Shown: positions 23,372-30,315 of the stretch, piece after piece
Position numbering within the stretch: the first letter of the stretch is position 1
Layout of the letters: each line of letters opens with the position of its first letter
Source of the DNA: JAOTYV01 sp041557595
Lineage (GTDB): Bacteria > Pseudomonadota > Alphaproteobacteria > UBA8366
Reading direction: 5' to 3'
DNA length: 32,517 nucleotides
NCBI GenBank assembly: GCA_041557595.1
Contig: JBFFGE010000028.1
Location: 1-32,517, forward strand
Position numbers and translations under genes: made by a program
The notes under the pieces: generated by a model
Told to the model about the DNA's origin: nothing
Seen by the model: the letters and a program-made list of their open reading frames with translations, nothing else
The model's database searches: none

Positions 23372-24241
23372 CTATTCGTCCCGCGTGGGACCGGCGCCGG
23401 AAACCCGCGTCTGGCGCATATACCGCCGGTACTTGTCGGCGTCGTAACCGCTGCCGCGGTGCAGCAGGCACCGGTTGTCCCAAATCACCAGATCGCCCGG
23501 CCGCCAGGCATGCGAATACACATGCTCTTCGCCGACCGCGCGCTCCAGCAGGTCGTCCAGCAATTCCCGGCTCTCGGCGTCGCTCCAGCCGTCGATCGCC
23601 TTGGCGTGGGAGCCGACAAAGTAGTTCCTGGCGCCGTTCCGCGGGTTCGTCCGCACGAGCTTTTGTTTGACCGGGGGCAGGGAGGCGGAATGCGACGGCG
23701 TCACCGCGTCGGGGCTGACCTTGCTCCGCGAAAATGTGTAGTCGTGGATCGCGATCAGCGGATCGATCCGGGATTTCATATCCTCCGGCAACCGCGAATA
23801 GGCGGCGCGCGTGCTGATATATTCGGTCCGGCCGCCTTCTTCCGGCACCTCATAGGCGCACATGATCGAGACATAGGTGGGCACCTCGCGGAACGAGGAA
23901 TCCGAGTGCCACATGTTGTTGCCGGTCTGGAAGACGACCTTCTTGTCGGCGTTGCCGAGCGTACTGCCGTCCGGCTGCACATTGCCGATCGTGCCGAAAT
24001 ACTCGATCACGCCTTCCTGGCCGAGCTTCACGTGATTGGGCTCGGGCTCGCCCAGGCACCGGGTGAAGGCGAGTTGCAGGTCGTCGTTCAAGGCTTGGTC
24101 CGGGAAGCACAGGAAGGAATAGTCGTCGATCGCGGCGCGGATTTCCTCAACGGCGGCCGCCGGCAGGGGCTCCCGAAGGTCGATCCCGGCAATCCGGGCG
24201 CCGAATTCCGAATGCAGCGGCTCGATCGTCAACATGGCCAT
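23372..24241 (-). CDS. TauD/TfdA-family Fe(II)/2-oxoglutarate dioxygenase (second copy)
   Basis: 289 residues. Metal ligands are H112 and D114 in WHSDSSF and H261 in WDNRCLLHRG. R272 and R276 follow at +11 and +15, the TauD spacing for 2-oxoglutarate binding. GGAGAG lies about seven bases upstream of ATG 24241; a second ATG two codons on is possible. The protein is not a recent duplicate of the dioxygenase at 6203: only the catalytic motifs agree, and the region between them differs throughout. WHSDSSF, which follows a longer insertion here, is typical of TfdA-like members that act on aryloxy acids, but function is not proven. It is divergent from the low-GC membrane protein and separated from it by 194 bases with no recognised motif. 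Confidence 0.92.
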   Translation of the reverse strand: MAMLTIEPLHSEFGARIAGIDLREPLPAAAVEEIRAAIDDYSFLCFPDQALNDDLQLAFTRCLGEPEPNHVKLGQEGVIEYFGTIGNVQPDGSTLGNADKKVVFQTGNNMWHSDSSFREVPTYVSIMCAYEVPEEGGRTEYISTRAAYSRLPEDMKSRIDPLIAIHDYTFSRSKVSPDAVTPSHSASLPPVKQKLVRTNPRNGARNYFVGSHAKAIDGWSDAESRELLDDLLERAVGEEHVYSHAWRPGDLVIWDNRCLLHRGSGYDADKYRRYMRQTRVSGAGPTRDE

Positions 24242-24435
24242 GGGCGTCTCTCCGGATAGGGGTGATGGCGTGATTCAAGCACCAAAGCGATTCGGAGCCA
24301 AGGGGCGTGGTTGCCAAGAAATTCTTTCTAAAATCTTATGTTTTTGGCTCCCAGTCGCAGATATTGATCACGGATGTTGGCAATGTCGGGTCAATTTTGC
24401 GTGCTAATTCACACAAACAAGGACCGATTAGTTTC

Positions 24436-25284
24436 ATGACTGACAATATGAAAACCACCGTCCTCGCGTTAACCTGCGCGGCGGCCATGTTGACAGCATT
24501 ACTGACAACGGCGTGGATCCATTCACAGTACGCCTTTTTGAATTTTAGCTTGAAACTAGGAATTGCTGGTCCACTCGGCATTACGGTTATTGGATTTTAC
24601 ATATTCATTTTTCTATCGGCCAACACGGTCATTTCGACCAAGCCAAGTCTCAGATATGTCGCACTTGTCGTGCTTGCTGCGCTTCTAGCCGGCTATGTGA
24701 TCGTTGTCCTCCCGTCCTTGCATGTAATTGCGGGTGGCGGAATCTTTCTGCTCTCCATGAGCTGGGCCCTCGATACATTTGTTTTGCCTGGATTTATGGT
24801 CTTTGTTTCGTTTATCGCGTTAATGCTTTTGCCCACGAATATTGGCCTGTCCGCTGGAACAATGGTCTTTCTCGCGGCTCGATTTCTCGCAGGGCGCGCA
24901 CCTTGGAACTGCCGAGCTCATTGCGATTCCTTTAGTCACTGCCTGGGCTTCGTAGGTGTCGCTAATTGTGTGTTCTTAAGTGGAAATTCTTTCAGGAGAG
25001 ACCTGCAGTCGTTGCCAAAAGAAGCTCCCGCCTTATTGGATTTCGTCGATTTGTTGTGGCCAATTTTTCTCGGTGTCCCCGCGGTTCACCTGATTTGCGT
25101 ATGTGTAGCGCGCTATTTTTGTGGCTGGTCAGCCGGGGAAGTCCATGCGAAGCGTCTAATGTATTTTTCCTTTGCGATATTCCTACTTGTCGGAATTGTA
25201 TTTGGCATATTTGTGCGAAATTGGACCATGGTGGTTATGTGGCCCGTCTATGAGTTGCATTGGCTTAAATTCTGGGACAAATAG
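24436..25284 (+). CDS. Low-GC multi-pass membrane protein of unknown function, probably damaged
   Basis: 282 residues from ATG 24436 (a frame to 24307 is open but its first 43 codons look non-coding). About seven hydrophobic segments suggest an integral membrane protein; no family was recognised. By hand count, three sampled 60-base rows (24541-24660 and 24781-24840) hold 72 G/C of 180 (40%), while the row at 26401 in the next gene has 40 of 60 (67%). That points to recent acquisition. From about 24893 to 24950 the frame reads hydrophilic and Cys-rich (APWNCRAHCDSFSHC). The +1 frame there reads a good membrane helix (AHLGTAELIAIPLVTAWA) before the original frame resumes. This suggests an insertion and a deletion that compensate each other. 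No strong Shine-Dalgarno; ATG 24448 is an alternative. Confidence 0.6.
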   Translation: MTDNMKTTVLALTCAAAMLTALLTTAWIHSQYAFLNFSLKLGIAGPLGITVIGFYIFIFLSANTVISTKPSLRYVALVVLAALLAGYVIVVLPSLHVIAGGGIFLLSMSWALDTFVLPGFMVFVSFIALMLLPTNIGLSAGTMVFLAARFLAGRAPWNCRAHCDSFSHCLGFVGVANCVFLSGNSFRRDLQSLPKEAPALLDFVDLLWPIFLGVPAVHLICVCVARYFCGWSAGEVHAKRLMYFSFAIFLLVGIVFGIFVRNWTMVVMWPVYELHWLKFWDK

Positions 25285-25594
25285 CTGATATTCACATACG
25301 GGTTAGATGTCCAATTTGCCCATGCCTCGTACCGCAAGCCAAATGAACCGATTGTTTCTTTCGGATTGAGCCGGCGAGGAATTTAGAGGTTCCCGGCTTT
25401 GACCCACTATGAATCCAGCAACGGATTTGGATATGTTTGACAAGGCTCCGCCGGGCTTGGCACAGTCATTGTCCATGGCGCGTTGCTGCGGTCTGGTCGC
25501 GCACCGAAGGCTTGAAACCGCGCCCGAGCTGAACCGAATGCCCGCGGCCCTGCTGGCCGCGACGCCGCATTCCTGACCCCGAAAGGATCCGACG
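25285..25594. other. 310-base intergenic region without a recognised gene
   Basis: Only the aminotransferase ribosome site (AAGGA, about 11 bases before ATG 25595) is clear. The minus strand has an open frame over 25303-25734 whose end (GFIVGQSREPLNSSP to GMGKLDI) could be a gene remnant, but it runs antisense into the aminotransferase and I recognise no family. GC rises sharply from about 25480, marking the right edge of the low-GC segment. No tRNA, attachment site or terminator was found. Confidence 0.5.
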
Positions 25595-26878
25595 ATGTCC
25601 GCCAATCCGATCCCCGAAAATCCCCTGTTCGACAAGGCGCGGGACGTCCTGCCGGGCGGAACGTTCGGCAATACGTCGGGCGATATCATCATCCGCGAGG
25701 GACGCGGCAGCCGCGTCTGGGACGAGGACGGCAACGAATATGTCGACTATCTGATCGGCTCGGGACCGATGCTCGTCGGGCATGCCCATCCCGAGGTCAA
25801 TGCCGCCGCGCAGGCGCAGCTTGCGCACGGCACCACGTTCTTCGCCAACAACCGGCAGGGCATCGAGCTGGCCGACGCCATCATCGAGGCCGTGCCCTGC
25901 GCCGAGAAGGTGCGCTTTGCCTGCACCGGATCGGAAGCCGACGCCTTCGCTATGCGGCTCGCGCGCGCCTATACGGGGCGCGACAAGATCCTCAAATTCG
26001 AAGGCGGCTATCACGGCTACAGCGATTACGGGTTGATGAGCATGACGCCGCAAAAACCCGTGAACTACGATCATCCGATTCCGGATTCGGCGGGCATTCC
26101 CGAAAATGTCGGCGAGAATATGGTCGTCGCGCCGTTTAACGACGCCGATGCGGTCGAAAGCCTGATCCGCGAACACAAGGGCACGATCGCCGCGGTGATG
26201 ATGGAGCCGCTGCAGCGGTTGGTGCCGCCGCAGCCGGGCTTTCTGGAGGCGATGCGCGAGCTGACGCAAGCCAACGACATGCTGCTGGTATTCGACGAGG
26301 TGGTGACCGGCTTCCGCCTCGCCTATGGCGGCGCGCAGGAATTCTACGGCGTGACGCCGGATATCTGCACGCTCGGCAAGGCGTGCGGCGGCGGCTTCCC
26401 GCTTTCCGCCATCGCGGGCAGCAACGAGGTCATGGCGTGTTTCGACAAGGGCCGCGCCGAGCAGGAAAAATACGTGCCGATGACGGGCACGCTGTCGGGC
26501 AATCCGATTGCGGCCGCCGCCGGGCTGGCGACCCTGGAAATCCTCAAACGGCCCGGCACCTACGAAAAGCTGTTCGAGAACGGCCGCCGGCTGATGGCCG
26601 GCTTGCGGGCCAGCCTGGATCGGGCCGGCGTCGAGGCGGAAATCGTCGGCGTGCCGTCGCTGTTCGATCTGGTCTTCACCAAGGGCGAGGTTCGCAACTA
26701 CCGCGACACGCTGCGCGGCGATGCCGAAAAAATGCGTCGTCTCAACGGTTTGCTGCGGGAGCGCGGCATCCTCAAGGGCGAGAGCAAATACTACCTGTCG
26801 ACCTCGCTCGAGGAGCGGGATATCCAGCAGACGCTCGACGCCTGGGACGACGCGTTGCCGATCCTCGCGGCGGGTTAA
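25595..26878 (+). CDS. Class III aminotransferase, glutamate-1-semialdehyde aminomutase-like
   Basis: 427 residues. PLP enzyme with the class III pattern: opening PGGTFGNTSGD, RVWDEDGNEYVDYLIGSGP, the CTGSEADAFAMRLARAYTG pocket, VFDEVVTGFR, and the PLP lysine K262 in TLGKACGGGFPLSAIAG. HemL, which makes 5-aminolevulinate, is the nearest named relative, with its lysine at about this position. The context (dioxygenases, a hydroxyacid dehydrogenase, no other tetrapyrrole gene) and the sequence drift around the gate (MTGTLSGNPIAAAAGL is shared, but much else is not) suggest a catabolic paralogue. Whether it transfers amino groups to 2-oxo acids or isomerises internally cannot be told. It converges with the dehydrogenase pseudogene across 15 bases. 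Codon use is typical of the genome. Confidence 0.92.
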   Translation: MSANPIPENPLFDKARDVLPGGTFGNTSGDIIIREGRGSRVWDEDGNEYVDYLIGSGPMLVGHAHPEVNAAAQAQLAHGTTFFANNRQGIELADAIIEAVPCAEKVRFACTGSEADAFAMRLARAYTGRDKILKFEGGYHGYSDYGLMSMTPQKPVNYDHPIPDSAGIPENVGENMVVAPFNDADAVESLIREHKGTIAAVMMEPLQRLVPPQPGFLEAMRELTQANDMLLVFDEVVTGFRLAYGGAQEFYGVTPDICTLGKACGGGFPLSAIAGSNEVMACFDKGRAEQEKYVPMTGTLSGNPIAAAAGLATLEILKRPGTYEKLFENGRRLMAGLRASLDRAGVEAEIVGVPSLFDLVFTKGEVRNYRDTLRGDAEKMRRLNGLLRERGILKGESKYYLSTSLEERDIQQTLDAWDDALPILAAG

Positions 26879-26893
26879 CGGAGCAAACGACCC

Positions 26894-27856
26894 TCATATT
26901 ACCTGGTTATGCAGCGGCTCGTCGCCGCGTGCGAGGCGGTTCAGGTTTTCCAGCAGGATGTCGATGACGTTGTCCTCGTACTTCGTCGTCTCGCCGCCGG
27001 TGTGCGGCGTCAGCACCACGTTGTCGAATCCCCAGAGCGGCGATCCGGCGGCGAGCGGTTCTTCGACCGTCACGTCGATGCCGGCGCCGGCGATGACTTT
27101 GCGCTGCAGCGCGTCGATCAACGCCGGTTCGTCGACGCAGCCGCCGCGGGCGACATTGATCAGATAGCTCGACGGCTTCATCGCGGCGAGCGCGGGTCCG
27201 TCGATCACGTTGCGCGTCTCCAGCGTCAGCGGACAGGTGAGCACGGCCACGTCGCAGCGCGGCAACAGGCCGGGCAGGGCGTCCGATGAATGCAGTTCGT
27301 CCACATGCTCGACCGGCGTCGAGGTATCCCGCTTGATGCCGATCACGGTCATGCCGAATGCCTTCGCCAGTTTGGCAAGCCGGCCGCCGATCTTGCCGAG
27401 CCCGAAGATCAGCATCGTCTTGCCGGGCAGTTCATCCTCGCGCTGCGACAGGTCGGCAATCATGCCGCGCCATACCCCGGCGCGCTGATTGTCGCGTCCG
27501 GTGTGGATCTGACGCGTCAAGGCCAGAAGCATGGCCATGGCGTGGTCGCTGACCGCATTCACGTTGACGCCGCTGGCGTTGGCCAGGCGCACGCCCTTGG
27601 CGCGCAACGCATCCTGATCGAACTAGTCGTAGCCCGCGCCGCAAACCTGGATGAATTTCAGCTTGTCGGCGCGCTCCAGCATGTCGTTCTTCCAGACGCC
27701 GGATACCACGAGCACTTCGCCGTCGCCCATCCGGGCGTAGGAATCCTCGACGGTCCAGGTCTGGTAGTGGCGGATGCCGGTGTCGCGGCGTTCGAACAAG
27801 GGGGCGAGCTGATAGGCGGAGTGGGCGAAATGGATGGTGATGTCCTGCAGGTTCAT
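26894..27856 (-). pseudogene. D-2-hydroxyacid dehydrogenase with one in-frame amber codon
   Basis: ATG 27856 (AGAGG upstream) opens 77 residues ending VCGAGYD, then TAG at 27623-27625, then 242 more residues in the same frame. Read through, the 320-residue protein is a complete D-isomer 2-hydroxyacid dehydrogenase. The NAD-binding loop is FGLGKIGGRLAKLAKAFGM. The three catalytic residues are present: R in NVARGG, E in VEEPL and H in LTPHTGG. The context CGAGYD-x-FD usually has Gln, and a single transition CAG to TAG explains the stop. It reduces 2-oxo acids or oxidises D-2-hydroxy acids with NAD; a partner for the aminotransferase is plausible. Either a fresh nonsense mutation, a sequence error or suppressed termination. 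Restart at TTG 27607 would give only the truncated C-terminal part. Confidence 0.9.
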
Positions 27857-27917
27857 GGCTTGCCTCTTGCTGAAAATTCGCCCGAATGACGTCGCGCCCA
27901 CCGGCGCCGTCCGTATG

Positions 27918-28616
27918 TTATTCCTCGCGCAGCACGATCTCGCCCGGAACCCGCTGCGTGAACATCGGTGTCGGCCGGTCCTGCGCGCCATCGAAATCGC
28001 CGTGCCAGTATTTCGCCGCGTGCTCCAGCACCAGTCCCGTCACATTGACGATGTTGAGCGTTTCCGCCTCGCGCACGCTGAGCCAGCGGACATCCTCCAG
28101 CTCCGTAACCTGCCGCAGTTCACCGCTGACGGCGGCGCCGTCGGCGATGAAGAACCGGGTATTGAAGCGGATCGGCACATAGGACGGGGTGACCGCGCGC
28201 ATCAGATAGTCCAGCGCGCCCAGATCCGGGGCCAGACCGGCGCTGGCGTAGGCGTCGAGCGCGGGACATCCGTCGGTACCTTGCGCGGCGCCGGGGCCGC
28301 CCAGCATCAGGCCGGTTTCTTCCCAGGTTTCCCGGAGCGCGGTCCAGAGCAGGGCGCGGGCGAGGGGCGGCGGCGCCTTACGGCCGAGCCGTTCGATCAC
28401 GGCGCCGGCGGCATCCCGTTCGGTCTGCAGGTCGAAATCGCCGCGATCGACCGCCCCGCCCGGAAAGACGTAGACGCCTGGCATGAAGCGTGACGCCAGC
28501 GGCCGGCGTCCCATCAGGACTTCAGGGCCATCCGCGCCGTCCCGCAGCAAAATCAGGCTGGCGGCATCGCGCGGTTTGACGGGCTCTTCACGGTTTTCGG
28601 CGTTATCGGGCGGCAT
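27918..28616 (-). CDS. Nudix hydrolase with an extended Nudix box (NUDT19-like)
   Basis: 232 residues. The Nudix box is split: PGGAVDRGDF at about residues 52-61, then an insertion, then RETWEETGLML at about 95-105. Normal boxes have GX5EX7REUXEEXGU without this gap. A long insertion of this type is known in NUDT19-like CoA diphosphatases. All metal-binding glutamates of REXXEEXG are present. It probably cleaves an X-linked nucleoside diphosphate such as a CoA ester, but that is inferred from the architecture. ATG 28616 lies 14 bases inside the end of the S41 protease gene, so they are coupled. This Nudix gene often sits between that protease and rpmG in alphaproteobacteria; here about 5.6 kb separates it from rpmG. 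Confidence 0.92.
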   Translation of the reverse strand: MPPDNAENREEPVKPRDAASLILLRDGADGPEVLMGRRPLASRFMPGVYVFPGGAVDRGDFDLQTERDAAGAVIERLGRKAPPPLARALLWTALRETWEETGLMLGGPGAAQGTDGCPALDAYASAGLAPDLGALDYLMRAVTPSYVPIRFNTRFFIADGAAVSGELRQVTELEDVRWLSVREAETLNIVNVTGLVLEHAAKYWHGDFDGAQDRPTPMFTQRVPGEIVLREE

Positions 28617-30213
28617 ACACCTTGGGCGCTGGTTTCAAAGTCTGCACATAGCGTTTCTGCACGGTAAGCAGAAGCTTGGCAACCTCTGAATCCAACTGGT
28701 TTCGTCCATCCCCGCCGCGCGGGCAGTAGTTCCTGAGCGCATCGCGCTCGACCTTGCTGGCGCTGTCGAGATTGCGGCGGATCGACAGCATCCGGCGGGA
28801 ATATTCGCCGTTGTTCTTCAGCGCGTTCCGGACGAGGAGTTGCGCATCCGTGCTGTTCGCGGTGCACACGTTCGGAATCACCCCGGCCTTGCTGAGGTTG
28901 TAGCCGGACGGGGCATAGAGGCGCGCCCAGGTCAGTATCAGCTCGCCTTCGTTGGGCATCCGCAAGACCGTTTGGACCGTGCCCTTTCCGTAGCTGGTGC
29001 TGCCGATGACGATGGCGCGTCCCCGGTCCTGCAGCGCGGCCGCAAGGATCTCCGCAGCCGACGCCGAAGACCCGTTCAACAACACGGCGATCGGCAGGCC
29101 GTGTGCGATATCGCCTGGCGTGGCGTCGAATAATTGCAGGCTGTCCCGATGCCGGCCGCGGGTCGAGATAAGACGTCCGTTCTCGACGAACAGATCTGCC
29201 ACGCGCACCGCCTGATGCAACAATCCGCCCGGATTGTCGCGCAGGTCGATCACGATACCCCGCAGGGCGGCGCCGATTTCACGCTGCGCCCGCAGCGTCA
29301 TCCGTTCGACCGACAGGGTGGTATCGGAATTGAAACTGGTGATCTCGATCCGGGCAAGATTGCCGTCGCGGCGATAAAAAACCGTTTGCGGCGTGATATG
29401 GGATCGTTGAATTTTCACACTCCGCGCCGGCGCCTTGAGGTCGCGGCGCACCGCGAGCGACACCCCGCGGCCGACCGGCCCTTGCAACAACCGGACGACT
29501 CTGTGCAGGCTCATGCCGGCGATTTTGGCGCCGTCGATGCGGGTAATCCACTCGCCGCGGCGAAGGCCGACGCGCTGGGCCGGCGTCCCGTCCATGACAT
29601 CGGTGATTTCAGCGCCTTCCGAATGCGGCGCTACCACGACGCCAATGCCGCCAAAGCCGTCGCGCGAGGCGCGATTTTCGAAGGCTTTTTCCGCACTGGC
29701 ATACCGTGAATAGGGATCGAGCTTGCGGGCGACGCCTTCGAAGACCGCCTTGTAAATCCTTTCCGGGTTTGCCTGGCTCAGTTTTGCGGATTCCCGGCGA
29801 CCGTCATGGAGCAGTTTCGAGACCGCGATGGCCCAGGCGAGGGCGTCATTCCCTTTCGGCGCGCGCGTGCTGCCGGCGATGCCGCGGCCAAGCCGGATTT
29901 CGAGCAGATCGGCATGGCGCTCGATCCGCATTTCCGGGTCTATTTTCGAGAGTCCGCGCAGCCCCGCCACCGCGAGGTCGGCCACCACCGGCTCATCGAT
30001 ATAAATCTGCTGAATATCGGACAGGCCGATTTGCAGCATGCGTTCCGAGCTGATCTGTTCCAGGGGCGGAAGGTCGCGTTCGCCGCCGCTGCACGCGGCA
30101 ATGAACAACGCGATAACGCCAATTCCGTAGGCGACGGCATGGCGAATGGAGAAGGCGCGCGCGCCCGAAAATTTGCGCACGCGACCCCGTGCGTTGGACC
30201 TGTTTGTGTCCAT
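28603..30213 (-). CDS. S41-family C-terminal-processing protease, lipoprotein
   Basis: 536 residues. A basic N-terminus and a hydrophobic helix end at the lipobox LFIAAC (C41), so the protein should be anchored by lipid to a membrane facing the periplasm. A PDZ domain follows (about residues 190-260; GFGGIGVVV, AEITDVMDGTPAQRVGLRRG). The tail-specific protease domain has RGIVIDLRDNPGGLL, S385 in NGSSASAAEIL and K410 in SYGKGTVQ. These are 25 residues apart, as in the E. coli Prc Ser-Lys dyad. Such proteases cut C-terminal tails of envelope proteins. ATG 30213 lies 102 bases after rnr on the same strand; the Nudix gene overlaps its end by 14 bases. Its stop is TAA. Compared with CtpA it has an extra segment between the lipobox and PDZ. 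Confidence 0.94.
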   Translation of the reverse strand: MDTNRSNARGRVRKFSGARAFSIRHAVAYGIGVIALFIAACSGGERDLPPLEQISSERMLQIGLSDIQQIYIDEPVVADLAVAGLRGLSKIDPEMRIERHADLLEIRLGRGIAGSTRAPKGNDALAWAIAVSKLLHDGRRESAKLSQANPERIYKAVFEGVARKLDPYSRYASAEKAFENRASRDGFGGIGVVVAPHSEGAEITDVMDGTPAQRVGLRRGEWITRIDGAKIAGMSLHRVVRLLQGPVGRGVSLAVRRDLKAPARSVKIQRSHITPQTVFYRRDGNLARIEITSFNSDTTLSVERMTLRAQREIGAALRGIVIDLRDNPGGLLHQAVRVADLFVENGRLISTRGRHRDSLQLFDATPGDIAHGLPIAVLLNGSSASAAEILAAALQDRGRAIVIGSTSYGKGTVQTVLRMPNEGELILTWARLYAPSGYNLSKAGVIPNVCTANSTDAQLLVRNALKNNGEYSRRMLSIRRNLDSASKVERDALRNYCPRGGDGRNQLDSEVAKLLLTVQKRYVQTLKPAPKVYAAR

Positions 30214-30315
30214 CCCTTTTCGCTACCCCTGTCATTCTTCTGTTTTGCTGCCAGCTTATTCGCCGGCTTGATGACAGGTTAGCGGGAACATGTTCGGAAG
30301 GTAAGCTTGCCCGTT

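Noticed and set aside
25303..25734. Minus-strand open frame in the gap before the aminotransferase
   Set aside because: More than a third lies antisense to the aminotransferase gene and no family is recognised; noted only as a possible remnant.
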